NCBI GenBank assembly: GCA_963851025.1
Contig: CAWKOA010000008.1
Location: forward strand, 1-64,000
Direction: 5' to 3'
From: RYN-230 sp963851025
GTDB taxonomy: Bacteria > Actinomycetota > Actinomycetes > Streptosporangiales > Streptosporangiaceae
Length of the DNA: 64,000 bases
Below, in pieces: positions 45,223 to 53,873 of this stretch. The position numbers and the translations under genes are program-made. The notes under the pieces were generated by a model, which worked only from the letters and a program-made list of their open reading frames with translations, ran no database searches and was not told the origin of the DNA. Positions within the stretch are counted from its first letter, which is position 1; every line of letters begins with the position of its first letter.

Positions 45223-45911
45223 GCATCAAGATCCTGCTGGTCGACGACCAGGAGCTGGTCCGGACCGGGTTCCGCATGGTGCTCGACGCGCAGGACGACA
45301 TGTGCGTGATCGGGGAGGCCGGGGACGGCCTGGCCGCGACCCGGATGCTCCAGTCCCGGCCGGCCGACGTGGTGGTGATGGACGTGCGGATGCCGCGGCT
45401 GGACGGCATCGAGGCGACCCGGCAGATCTGCGCGGCCGGTGACCGGCCGCGGGTGCTGATGCTGACCACGTTCGACCTGGACGAGTACGCGTACGCCGCG
45501 CTGAAGGCCGGGGCCAGCGGCTTCCTGCTCAAGGACGTCCCGCCGGAGGAACTGCTGTTCGCGATCCGGGCGGTGGATTCCGGGGACGCGGTCGTCGCGC
45601 CCTCGACCACCCGCCGGCTGATCGACCGGTTCGCGCCGCTGTTCCCGGCGCACAACTCCCCCGCGCCGCCCGGGATGGACATGCTGACCAGCCGGGAGCG
45701 CGAGGTGCTGGCCCACGTGGCGCAGGGGCTGTCCAACGCCGAGATCGCCCAGCGGCTGTTCGTGTCAGAGGCCACGGTCAAGACGCACGTGGGCCGGGTC
45801 CTGGCCAAGCTCGGTCTGCGCGACCGGGTCCAGGCCGTGGTGTTCGCCTACGAGACGGGCCTGGTCCGGGCGGGCGGGACGGGCTTACCGCCCGCCCGGC
45901 CGCCTGGCTGA
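45219..45911 (+). CDS. NarL/FixJ-type response regulator
   Basis: The 230-residue regulator has a receiver domain with acidic pocket KILLVDDQELV, phosphoacceptor Asp55 in VVVMDVRMP and Lys in FLLKDVPPEEL, and a LuxR helix-turn-helix (LTSREREVLAHVAQGLSNAE, IAQRLFVSEATVKTHVGRVL). It is phosphorylated by the upstream kinase and binds DNA as a dimer. The ATG overlaps the kinase stop (ATGA). Targets are unknown. Confidence 0.94.
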   Translation: MSIKILLVDDQELVRTGFRMVLDAQDDMCVIGEAGDGLAATRMLQSRPADVVVMDVRMPRLDGIEATRQICAAGDRPRVLMLTTFDLDEYAYAALKAGASGFLLKDVPPEELLFAIRAVDSGDAVVAPSTTRRLIDRFAPLFPAHNSPAPPGMDMLTSREREVLAHVAQGLSNAEIAQRLFVSEATVKTHVGRVLAKLGLRDRVQAVVFAYETGLVRAGGTGLPPARPPG

Positions 45912-45942
45912 CTGACCGCCGCGCCCTCAGCCGGCGGCCCGC

Positions 45943-47844
45943 TCAGCCGGCCGCCTGGAAGGCGCGGCCGACCGTGGTGGCCGACGGGCCGCTGCGGAAC
46001 AGGCCCATGCTGCCGTCGGTGGGCGTGGCTTCCAGCCCGAACCACGCGTACCGCTGCACGTAGCTCAGCCGCTGCAGCATGGCGGTCGCGGCGGTCAGGA
46101 ACGCGGCCTGCTGCCGCCGGCCCGGGGTCTGCGGCGAGCCGCCGAAGTTGGCCAGGGCGAACTCGGTCAGCCAGATCGGCTTGTGGAAGCGGGCGTGCAC
46201 GGCCTGCAGGTAGCCCTCCAGCTGGCTGACCGCGGCGCTGGTCGCGAAGTCAGCCCCGTACCAGTGCAGCGTGATGAAGTTGACCCGGTAGCCGCGGGCT
46301 GCGGCGCCGGACATGAACTGGTCCAGCCACCCGCCGGGGGTGGCGGCGTCAGCGGCCACGGCCGGGCTGCCCAGCCGCATCCCGGTGGCCATCAGCTGCG
46401 GCCACAGGCTGAGGGCCTGGGCGGGGCTCATGTTGGCCTGCGCGGCCAGGTCCGGCTCGTTGAAGCCGAGCAGGTAGCGCCCCTCGCCGCGCACCTGGCT
46501 GAGAGTGCCGGCGTTCACGTCCGCCGCCGCCCCGGATCAAAGGCACGAAACGAACACCTGCCGGGCTGCTGATGCCGGCCGCGGGCGTGGCCGACCAGGT
46601 GTAATACCAGGACGCCCCGGACCGGGCCAGCGCCTGCCCGGCCCCGGTGAAGGCCCAGGCGGCGACACCCTTCTTGGCGTTGCTGGCCGGCGGCGGCGGA
46701 GCGGGCTTGCGCGGCGGGTGGGTGGCCCGGACCGGCTTGGCGGACGGCTGGGCCAGGGCCTGGGTGACCGGCGTGGGCGGCGCGGCCGGGGCGGCGTGCA
46801 CCCGGTGGGTGGCCGCCGCCGGGTGGGCCCCGTGCAGGTGGACCACGGCGACGCCGCCGGCCACCACGCAGCTGGCCGCGACCGAGGCGGCCACCAGCTT
46901 GGCCTGCACCGAGCCGCCCGCCTTGGCCAGGATGCGCACGTGACGGGAGTGACCCGCGGCCCGGCGGAGCGCCCGGGTGCCCAGCGCATGAGCCCCGGCC
47001 CGTGCGGCCCGGTGCACGTGCGCCCGGCGCCTGCGGTCCCGGGCGCCGCGAACGCATGGCCCCCGAACGCACGGATCATCGCGGCGGGCACCGGCACCAG
47101 GGCCAGCCCGGCCAGCAGCCGCTCGGCCGGGATCAGCCCGTCCTCCTGCGCCCCGCAGCGCGGGCAGGCGCGGACGTGCCGGGCGATCCGCTTGCGCCAC
47201 AGCGGGCTGGGCACCTGATCCCAGCCCGCGGTGGTGAACTCCAGGCCGGGGCAGGGGGGTTCGGCGCGCAGCGCCCGCACCACCACCCGGCAGATGGTGA
47301 GCTGCTCCTTCATCCGGCCGATACGCACCGCGACATGGGTCGCGGGCAGGCCGAGCGCGGCGGTGAGCTCACCGCGGTCCAGCTCCCCCGCGGCCTCCAG
47401 CCACCACAGCGCGAGCAGCTCACGGTCCGCGGCGTCGAGCCAGCGGGTGGCCTGGGCGGTCTCCTCGCGCTGGCTGGACAGGCCGAGCCGGAGGATGGTC
47501 AGCTCCACGAAGTCGGCCTCGGGGTCGGCGACCTCGTCGGCCAGGTCGGCGGCCGGAACGGCCTGCCGGGCCCGGTAATGATCGCGCATCTGCCGGATGG
47601 CCACGGCGACCAGCCAGGACCGGAACGCGGCCGGATCGCGCAGGTCGCCCAGGCCCCGGACGGCGCGGAGCATGGTTTCCTGCACCACGTCGTCCACGTC
47701 GGCGTGCCCGCTGAGGCCGCGGCCGACGATGTTGTAGATCAGCGGCAGGTAGCTGGACAGCAGGCTGTCCAGCGCCACCGCGTCCCCGGCCTGGGCGGCG
47801 ATCACCGTCTGCACGCCTGGCCCGCCGCTGCGCGGCATGTGCAT
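45943..47844 (-). CDS. ECF sigma factor fused to a membrane segment and glycoside hydrolase domain (frameshifted)
   Basis: Residues 1-200 are an ECF sigma factor (SLLSSYLPLIYNIVGRGLSG, HADVDDVVQETMLRAVRGLG, region 4 LDRGELTAALGLPATHVAVR). A HxxxCxxC zinc site follows (ARHVRACPRC, H223/C227/C230). The frame changes at about 46960-47030; a membrane helix (VAASVAASCVVAGGVAVVHL) and a Pro-rich linker come next. A second change at about 46527 leads into an Asl1/GH128-type hydrolase: LLGFNEPDLAAQANM, NFITLHWYGADF and PIWLTEFALANFGG, with likely catalytic Glu in NEP and TEF. This layout fits the ECF53-like sigma group, in which a sigma factor is linked to an extracellular carbohydrate domain. Confidence 0.8.
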
Positions 47845-48271
47845 GGCACCTCACCCTCGTCGGTGTGGGCGGTGAGACTCCGCCCCGAGGGGAGACGCCG
47901 CCAGACCGGGCCGGATAACAGAAAATCCGCCAGCCGCATGATCCCGCGCCCCGGCGGCCGAGACGGGTGTTTTGGGCCGATGAATCCCCCGCCCGCCTCT
48001 TGCTGTTATCAGTGAGTCGGCGAGAGGGGCTTGGGTGGTGTCGGCGAGAGGGCTACTGCGGAAAGGGCGGGCACCGGCGCCGGGAGGCGGGCACCGAAAG
48101 CCGGGTAAGGCGCGGGCGGCTGGGGCATGCCGCGGGCCCTGAGGCCAGCTCCGCGACGGGACACGATCCGCCGGCGGTTTTCGTTATCTGCCCTCGGCAG
48201 CGGCATCTCCCAGGGGAAGGTGCACAGCCGGCGTGCGGCCCAGCACAGCGTGCGCAAGGAGGACGGCCCTC
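47845..48271. other. Gap upstream of the sigma-hydrolase gene
   Basis: No gene was supported. GTTATC/GATAAC-like AT-richer spots occur at 47917 and 48005. A repeated GTCGGCGAGAGGG unit appears twice at about 48016-48050. A promoter for the minus-strand sigma gene should lie at its left end. Confidence 0.45.
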
Positions 48272-48597
48272 ATGGTCGCTGGCCGGAAGGAAGAGGCATC
48301 CGCTGCGGGTGAGCCGGGCCGCGGCCAGCACCCCGGCAGGTCCCACGCCCGCCGACGCGCCGGCCGCGCTGGCCACCTCGGCCGGCGCGCCCGCCCGCGC
48401 CGCCGCGGCGGCCAGCGCCCGCAGGGTGACGTTCGCCAACCGGGTCACCCAGACGATCTGGGTGGCCGCCGCCAGAACCCGGCCAGCCCGCTGGCCCGAA
48501 CCGCTGGACGCTGAAGCCCGGGCACAGCCTGACCATCATCGCCTCCCAATGCAGGCTCTGCGGAGCCGCAAACTGGCGATTCGGTCTCTCCCAACGG
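48272..48597 (+). pseudogene. Thaumatin-family protein remnant
   Basis: AAGGAGG precedes ATG 48272. Three frames together give an export-like Ala-rich start, then RRVTFANRVTQTIWVAAA (frame 0), then RWTLKPGHSLTIIAS (another frame). These match the conserved thaumatin opening (VTFxNxxxxTIWV) and W-L-x-P-G-x-S-xTI segment. The rest of the thaumatin fold, about 150 residues with its disulfides, is missing before the next gene at 48619. The gene is therefore both frame-broken and truncated. Confidence 0.45.
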
Positions 48598-48618
48598 CAC
48601 AGTTACGGCTGGCCAGGA

Positions 48619-50452
48619 TCATCCTGGCGAGCTGAGCCAGACGTTGGTCGGGTCGAACCCCTGGATCGACGGGATGTACACCGCGTTGTGCACATAACTG
48701 GCGTGATACAGCGGCTGGTACGGCTGAACGATGGGGTAGATGGCCGCGTCCTTCATGACCGCCTGGTCAGCCTGGGCCCAGATCGTGGCGGCCGAGCTGG
48801 CCGACGCGGAGGTGGCGCCCTTGCCGATCAGGGCGTTGGTGACGGGTTGTTGTAGAACCCGAAGTTGCTGCCCACCGGCGGGTAGGAGGCCGGGCCGGAG
48901 AACAGCGGCCCGAAGAAGGACACCGCGCCGTCCCCGTACCAGTCTGGTATCCACCCGGTAAGTGCGATATCCCACACGCCCCGGTGGGCCACGCTCGGCA
49001 CCTCCAGGTACTTGGTGTAGAAGTCAGCGGGGGTGGCGCCGACCAGCTTGACCTTCACGCCGATCTTCGGTAGCTCGCTCTGCAGGGTCTGCGCCATCTT
49101 GGCTTCGTTCGTGTTGGATGGCCGGTAGAGCAGGGTCAGGGTCATGTTCTTGGCCCCGTTGGCCGCCAGCATCTGCTTGGCCTTGCTCGGGTTGTACGGG
49201 TACGGGTTGTAGCCCTTCGGCATGTCCTGCGACCCGTTGATGCCATCGGGCAGCACATGGTGAGCGCCTTCCCCAGGGCCAAGCCGCCGTTGTCCGTGAG
49301 CAGGGGCGCCCGGTTGACGCCGTAGCTGAGCGCCTGCCGGACCGCGACCTTCTTCAGCGCACCACTGTTGTTCGGCGACACCTCGTTGAACACGACGTAA
49401 GGGTTGGTGGAGTACGTGGACCCGAGGTTGAAGTTGTGGTTCAGTCCCTGCTTCATTTGCTGGTACAAGCCGGGGTCCGCGCCGACCGGCGGGAACGCGT
49501 CGAACTCCATGCTCGCCGCGGCCGTGTTGGTCTGCAGCTGCTGCTGGACCGCGGGCTCGTTACCGGTCTCAGTGACCTTGATCGCGTTAACGTACGCCTT
49601 ACGGATCGGGTCGCTGCTCGCCTTCCACGCTGGGTTGCGGGCATAACTAATGCTTCGGGTCGGAACGTAGCTCGTGACCTTGTACGGCCCATCAGCGATC
49701 AGGTGCTGGGCTTCCGCGCTGCTCCCGGGTAGGTAGTTCAGGCTCTCCACCGGGGCTGGGGGAAAGGCGTCCAGCTGCAGCATGTCCGGGAAGTAGCTGG
49801 CCGGGTGCGTCAAGTTGTAGGTGATCGTCTGCCCGGAAACGTTCACCCCGGAGACCTGGTGCGTATCGATGTACGTCTTCTCGCCTGACGCCGATGCCGA
49901 GGAGACCTTGGCGAAGCCGTTGCAGAACTGCTGGTAACCGACGATCAGCGACTCGAAGTCCGGCAGGCCGCCGAACGGCTGGGTCGGGTTGCAGGAACGC
50001 TTGAGGCCGAGCAGTGCGTCGGCCGCGGTGACCTGCCGTGGCGGGCTGGTGTCCCACATCGCACCGGTGCGGATGGTGAGCTTGTAGGTCTTGCCGCCGT
50101 TGGTAACGGTGGGCAACGCGGTGGCCAGGTCGGGAGCAGGCGTGGTCGCCTTGCCGGGGATGGCCGGGTATGCCAGCAGCCCGCGGAGCCAGGGCCGCTG
50201 GCCCAGGCCGCCGATCGTGTAGTAAGAGACGTTGTAGTCCATGAAGTCAACGTCGCCCTGGCCGAGCATGTTCAGCGTGCCGCCGGACTTTGGCGTCCCG
50301 CCCGGGTTCAGGCCCTGTTGGCCAAAGGTCTGTGAGCCCGCTGACGAGTTGCCAGATGACGTCGTGCCGCTGCTGCCGCCACAGGCAGCAGCCACGAGCG
50401 CGAGGACGGCCAGGCCTGCTGCGGCCGCTAAGGACTGCGTGCGTTTGCGCAT
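48619..50452 (-). CDS. Family 5 (peptide/nickel-type) ABC substrate-binding lipoprotein (two frameshifts)
   Basis: The start is ATG 50452 or 50458 after AGGAGGG; 50452 has the better spacing. The lipoprotein signal ends in VLALVAAACGG. Family features are KSGGTLNMLGQGDVDFMDYN, TYKLTIRTGAMWDTSPPRQV, ADALLGLKRSCNP and VRQALSYGVNRAPLL. Missing single G bases at about 49257 (LTMVLPDGING restored) and 48850 (YNNPVTNALIGKG restored) join three pieces into about 610 residues. It binds an oligopeptide or similar solute outside the membrane. No permease genes are adjacent, so it is an orphan or distant partner. Confidence 0.85.
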
Positions 50453-50458
50453 CGACAT

Positions 50459-50882
50459 TCCCCTCCTGATTTCTGCCGCGAAGTTCGTCCCGCGGAGCAC
50501 AGGAGCCCTGGGCCCGATCCCCCACGGCATGGCGGCACGCCAAATGGCGCCCGACCGATCATGCTAAGACCAGGCCAGCAAACTGGAAACAGGCCAGGTG
50601 TGGGCCACGGCGAATCGTGACCCGACGGTAACCGGACCCCTATCTATCCGCTATCCCACCCCACCCGATGCCGCATACCCGGACGTGGTGGTATGGAACT
50701 CGCTGTCCCCGAATCAAGGATCGACCGAGGCCGATCCGGCCAGGCTCAAGTGGAGCTAGGCACCAGTGCCCCTAGGGTGACTTGAATATCGACGTCGAAA
50801 TCGGCCTATTCGCAGGCTCGAATCTGCCGATGTTCATCAACGTCACCCGCGGCACCGCGGACAACCGGGTCAGCCGCCCCGG
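50459..50882. other. Gap upstream of the solute-binding protein gene
   Basis: This should hold the solute-binding-protein promoter. One short plus-strand frame at about 50786-50886 (NIDVEIGLFAGSNLPMFINV, ending SRPG) looks protein-like, but has no start or match, and may be a gene fragment. Nothing else was supported. Confidence 0.4.
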
Positions 50883-51086
50883 CTAGGACTTGACCGCGTG
50901 GCGCAGCGACCAGCCGAGCGCGACGATCACGCCGATCGGGAGCAGCCACCAGGCGTTCACGCCCGCCGCGTGCACCAGCAGCGCGGTGAGGGCGAGCGCG
51001 AGGACGACGACCGCGGCGCCGCGCCAGTCGTCGCCGATGACGAAGTCGTACCAGAACGCGCCGAACGAGCGGAGCCAGCCGGGCAT
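50883..51086 (-). CDS. Small membrane protein (67 aa)
   Basis: The product begins MPGWLRSFGAFWYDFVIGDD and has two hydrophobic helices (AAVVVLALALTALLVHAAG and WWLLPIGVIVALGWSL). Its ATG overlaps the stop region of the upstream COG4280 gene (51086), so it is translationally coupled to it. No family with known function was recognised; it may be an accessory subunit. Confidence 0.7.
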   Translation of the reverse strand: MPGWLRSFGAFWYDFVIGDDWRGAAVVVLALALTALLVHAAGVNAWWLLPIGVIVALGWSLRHAVKS

Positions 51087-51921
51087 CAGTGCCTCTCCTC
51101 ACGGGTGAGCGGGCCGTCCGCGGGCGCGGCCGGCTGGGTGACGGTGACCGGGGCCAGCTCGGGTGCGCGGGCCACCGCCGCCTGCGCCCGGGTCCGGGCC
51201 CGGCGCATCAGGGTGGTGTAGCCGAGGCAGACGAGCGCGATGACCGGGATCACGACGAGCAGGGCCGCGTCATTGCCCGGCCAGTGCACCCCCGCGCCCT
51301 CGGCTCCCCAGAAGGTGCCGAACGAGGTCAGCATGACGCCGACGCCGAACTTCATCGTGTTCTCCGGTACCCGGGCCAGCGGCGCCCGGGCGGCGATGCC
51401 CACTCCCGCGATCACCAGCACGGCCGCGGCGGCGCCCAGCGCGGCCAGGCCCAGGTTCCCCTGGTTGTCGCCGAAGGTGATCGCGATGAACACGACCTCC
51501 AGGCCTTCGAGCAGCACTCCCTTGAACGACAGGGTGAACGCGTACCAGTCGCGGACGCCGTAGCGGCCGCCCTTGGCCGCGGTCCGGGCGGCGGCCACCT
51601 CGCGTTCGTAGATGCCCGCCTCGTCGTGCAGGCCCTTGTACCCCGAGGCGCGCAGGATGGCCTTGCGCAGCCACATCAGCCCGAATACGGCCAGCAGGGC
51701 GCCCACCACCAGGCGGAGCACCCAGAGCGGGAACAGGGTCAGGGCGGGCCCGACGCCGGCCACCACGACCGCGAGCACGACGAGGGCCGCGGCCATGCCC
51801 TGGAAGGTGGAGCGCCAGTCGCGGGTCAGCCCGGCCGCGAGAATGATGGTGAGCGCCTCCACCGCTTCGACGGCACAGGCCACGAAGACGGTGAGGAAGA
51901 GACGAGCGCAGCGGAATTCAC
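51086..51921 (-). CDS. COG4280-like multi-pass membrane protein
   Basis: About 275 residues with seven or so membrane helices. Two similar acidic motifs occur: FLTVFVACAVEAVEALTIIL near the start and GVLLEGLEVVFIAITFGDNQ in the middle, suggestive of a cation-type transporter with repeated halves. A strong ribosome site (GGAGGTTTC) precedes GTG 51921, but that start is one base out of frame with the protein. A missing base at about 51900 would give MNSAALV joined to FLTVFVA. It is divergent from the ChrB-like gene and coupled to the 67-residue protein. Confidence 0.7.
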
Positions 51922-51986
51922 GAAACCTCCAGGCACGCCAGCACGGATGGCACAGGGTGTTCACTGATCTCTGAGAGACTGACGGC

Positions 51987-52541
51987 ATGGCTGACGCCGA
52001 ACGCGCGCCGGACGAGGGCTGGCTGGTCCTCATCTACCGGGTGCCGTCCGAGCCCAGCCGCCTCCGGTCGGCGGTATGGCGGCGGCTCAAGAGCCTTGGG
52101 GCGATCTACCTGCAGAACTCCGCGGCCGCGCTGCCGGCCAGCGTCGGCAACGAGCGGGCCATGCGCAAGCTGCGCAGCCAGATCCTCGACATGGAAGGCA
52201 CGGCGGCGCTGCTGGCGTGCCGCGTGCTGGCGGGCGAGCAGGAAGTGCGGGCGTCGTTCCAGGCGGCGCGGAACGACGAGTACGAGGAGATCGTCGACCG
52301 CTGCGAGGACTTCCTGGGCCAGGTGAAGAAGGAGTACGTGGCCAGCCACTTCACCTACGCCGAGCTGGAGGAGAACGAAGTCGACCTGGTCAAGCTGCGG
52401 ACCTGGTTCGCCCGGGTCCGCGCGCGCGACGCGTTCGGCGCGACCGGCCGCCCGGAGGCGGAGAAGGCCCTGGAGACCTGCCAGCAGTCGCTGGATGACT
52501 ACGCGGCCCGCGTCTACGCCGAAGAAGAAGACGGCCACTGA
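51987..52541 (+). CDS. ChrB N-terminal domain-like protein
   Basis: The 184-residue protein has WLVLIYRVPSEPSRLRSAVW, RRLKSLGAIYLQNSAAALPA, EDFLGQVKKEYVASHFTYAE and LEENEVDLVKLRTWFARVRA, which match ChrB_N of chromate resistance regulators. The C-terminal ChrB domain is absent, so this is the short form. It could regulate the divergent membrane-protein operon, with 66 bases between their starts. Whether chromate is the signal is unknown. Confidence 0.8.
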   Translation: MADAERAPDEGWLVLIYRVPSEPSRLRSAVWRRLKSLGAIYLQNSAAALPASVGNERAMRKLRSQILDMEGTAALLACRVLAGEQEVRASFQAARNDEYEEIVDRCEDFLGQVKKEYVASHFTYAELEENEVDLVKLRTWFARVRARDAFGATGRPEAEKALETCQQSLDDYAARVYAEEEDGH

Positions 52542-52649
52542 CCGCCCAGGGCGGTACCTGCTGGCCACCGCTCACCTCCTCACGCGATCGATCCGGGTGC
52601 GGCGTCCCCGCCGACCTTCCTGCATACCCGCAGACCCCATCCCCGGGCC

Positions 52650-52668
52650 AACGATAAGCCTAACCTTT
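52650..52668 (+). promoter_or_regulatory. Weak candidate iron box
   Basis: AACGATAAGCCTAACCTTT keeps the CTAACCT half of the IdeR/DmdR iron box, matching 11 of 19 positions. It lies 110 bases before the lipoprotein start of the ferric-type transporter, in an AT-rich segment. The match is marginal. Confidence 0.25.
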
Positions 52669-52777
52669 GTCAGAACTTAGAAGTAACGACTGTTAGATCC
52701 GTCATGTACTGCACGCTTAACTTGTAGGCCACCATCTGTACATTCTCCGTACGAACAGCTAGTGCAATCTGCGGCTC

Positions 52778-53839
52778 ATGAAGCACACCCCTCGGCGTAA
52801 CAAGCTCTTGATGATCACTGGTCTCTTCGCCGCCGGCATAGTCGCCGTCGCCGGCTGTTCCTCGACCAAGGCCTCGAGCTCCGCGAGCACGAAGCCCAGC
52901 AAGGTCACCCTGGTCGTGTACTCGGCGCAGGGCTACGACCACGCCATGACCGCCGCGTTCACCAAGGCCACCGGCATCCCGGTCAAGCTGGACGACAACT
53001 CGACCGGGCCGCTGCTGACCCAGATCGAGGCGTCCAGGAACAACCCGAACTGGGGGCTGCTCTGGGTGGACGGCGCCACCGCCTTCGCCGGCCTTGACCA
53101 GCAGGGCCTGCTGCAGAAGGGCTTCGAGCCCTCCGTGCAGTGGGACGCGCTCGGCCAGCAGTCACTGCCCTCGGACAAGAGCTTCACGCCGACAGGCGTG
53201 ACGCTGATGGCCGCGATGGTCTACGACAAGACCAAGGTGAGCAGCCCGCCCTCGACGTGGCAGCAACTGCTGTCCCCGGCGTACAAGGGCCAGGTCGGCA
53301 TGAACGACCCGTCCCAGTCCGGCCCGACGTACCCGTTCATCGCCGGCATGATGAACTACCTCGGCGGGGTGAGCGCGGGCGAGAGCTACTTCACCAAGCT
53401 CAAGGCCAACGGCCTCATCATCCACCCGACGAACGGCCCCACCCTGCAGGCGCTGACCAGCGGCCAGATCAAGCTGGCCCTGGTGCAGAGCTCCGCGGGC
53501 ATCGGCGCCGTCCTCGGCGACAAGAAGCTGACGGTCAAGTACCTGGACCCGGTGACCGTGCTGCCCAGCGCGATCGGCATCGACGCCAAGGCACCGGCGG
53601 CCGAGCGCGCCGAGGCGGAGAAGTTCATCAGCTTCGTGCTCTCGCCGGCCGGCCAGAAGGTCATGCAGTCCGGCGACCCGACCGGTGACTCGCTGTACTA
53701 CCCGGTGCTCCAGGGGGTCAGCCCGCTGCCCGCGCTGCCCTCCCTGGCCGGCGTGAAGACCCAGACCATCAACCCGTACACCTGGGGCACCAGGGAGGCC
53801 ACCATCAACACCTGGTTCGACGGCAGCATCGTCCGCTGA
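52778..53839 (+). CDS. ABC substrate-binding lipoprotein, ferric iron-type
   Basis: The 353-residue lipoprotein has the signal LLMITGLFAAGIVAVAGCSS. The body fits the iron/thiamine/phosphonate SBP group: KVTLVVYSAQGYDHAMTAAF, TKATGIPVKLDDNSTGPLL, SPPSTWQQLLSPAYKGQVGM, NDPSQSGPTYPFIAGMMNYL and AEKFISFVLSPAGQKVMQSG. The STWQ..DL.P..KG.V motif is the family hallmark. It precedes permease and ATPase genes and probably delivers the ligand to them. Ferric iron is most likely, but 2-aminoethylphosphonate is possible. Confidence 0.88.
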   Translation: MKHTPRRNKLLMITGLFAAGIVAVAGCSSTKASSSASTKPSKVTLVVYSAQGYDHAMTAAFTKATGIPVKLDDNSTGPLLTQIEASRNNPNWGLLWVDGATAFAGLDQQGLLQKGFEPSVQWDALGQQSLPSDKSFTPTGVTLMAAMVYDKTKVSSPPSTWQQLLSPAYKGQVGMNDPSQSGPTYPFIAGMMNYLGGVSAGESYFTKLKANGLIIHPTNGPTLQALTSGQIKLALVQSSAGIGAVLGDKKLTVKYLDPVTVLPSAIGIDAKAPAAERAEAEKFISFVLSPAGQKVMQSGDPTGDSLYYPVLQGVSPLPALPSLAGVKTQTINPYTWGTREATINTWFDGSIVR

Positions 53840-53873
53840 TGACGCTGCCCCGGGCCACCTGGGGCGGGCGCCA

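Noticed and set aside
47967..48635. 222-residue plus-strand open frame as an intact gene
   Set aside because: Only its middle resembles thaumatin; the start region and C-terminus do not, so it was treated as a broken remnant.
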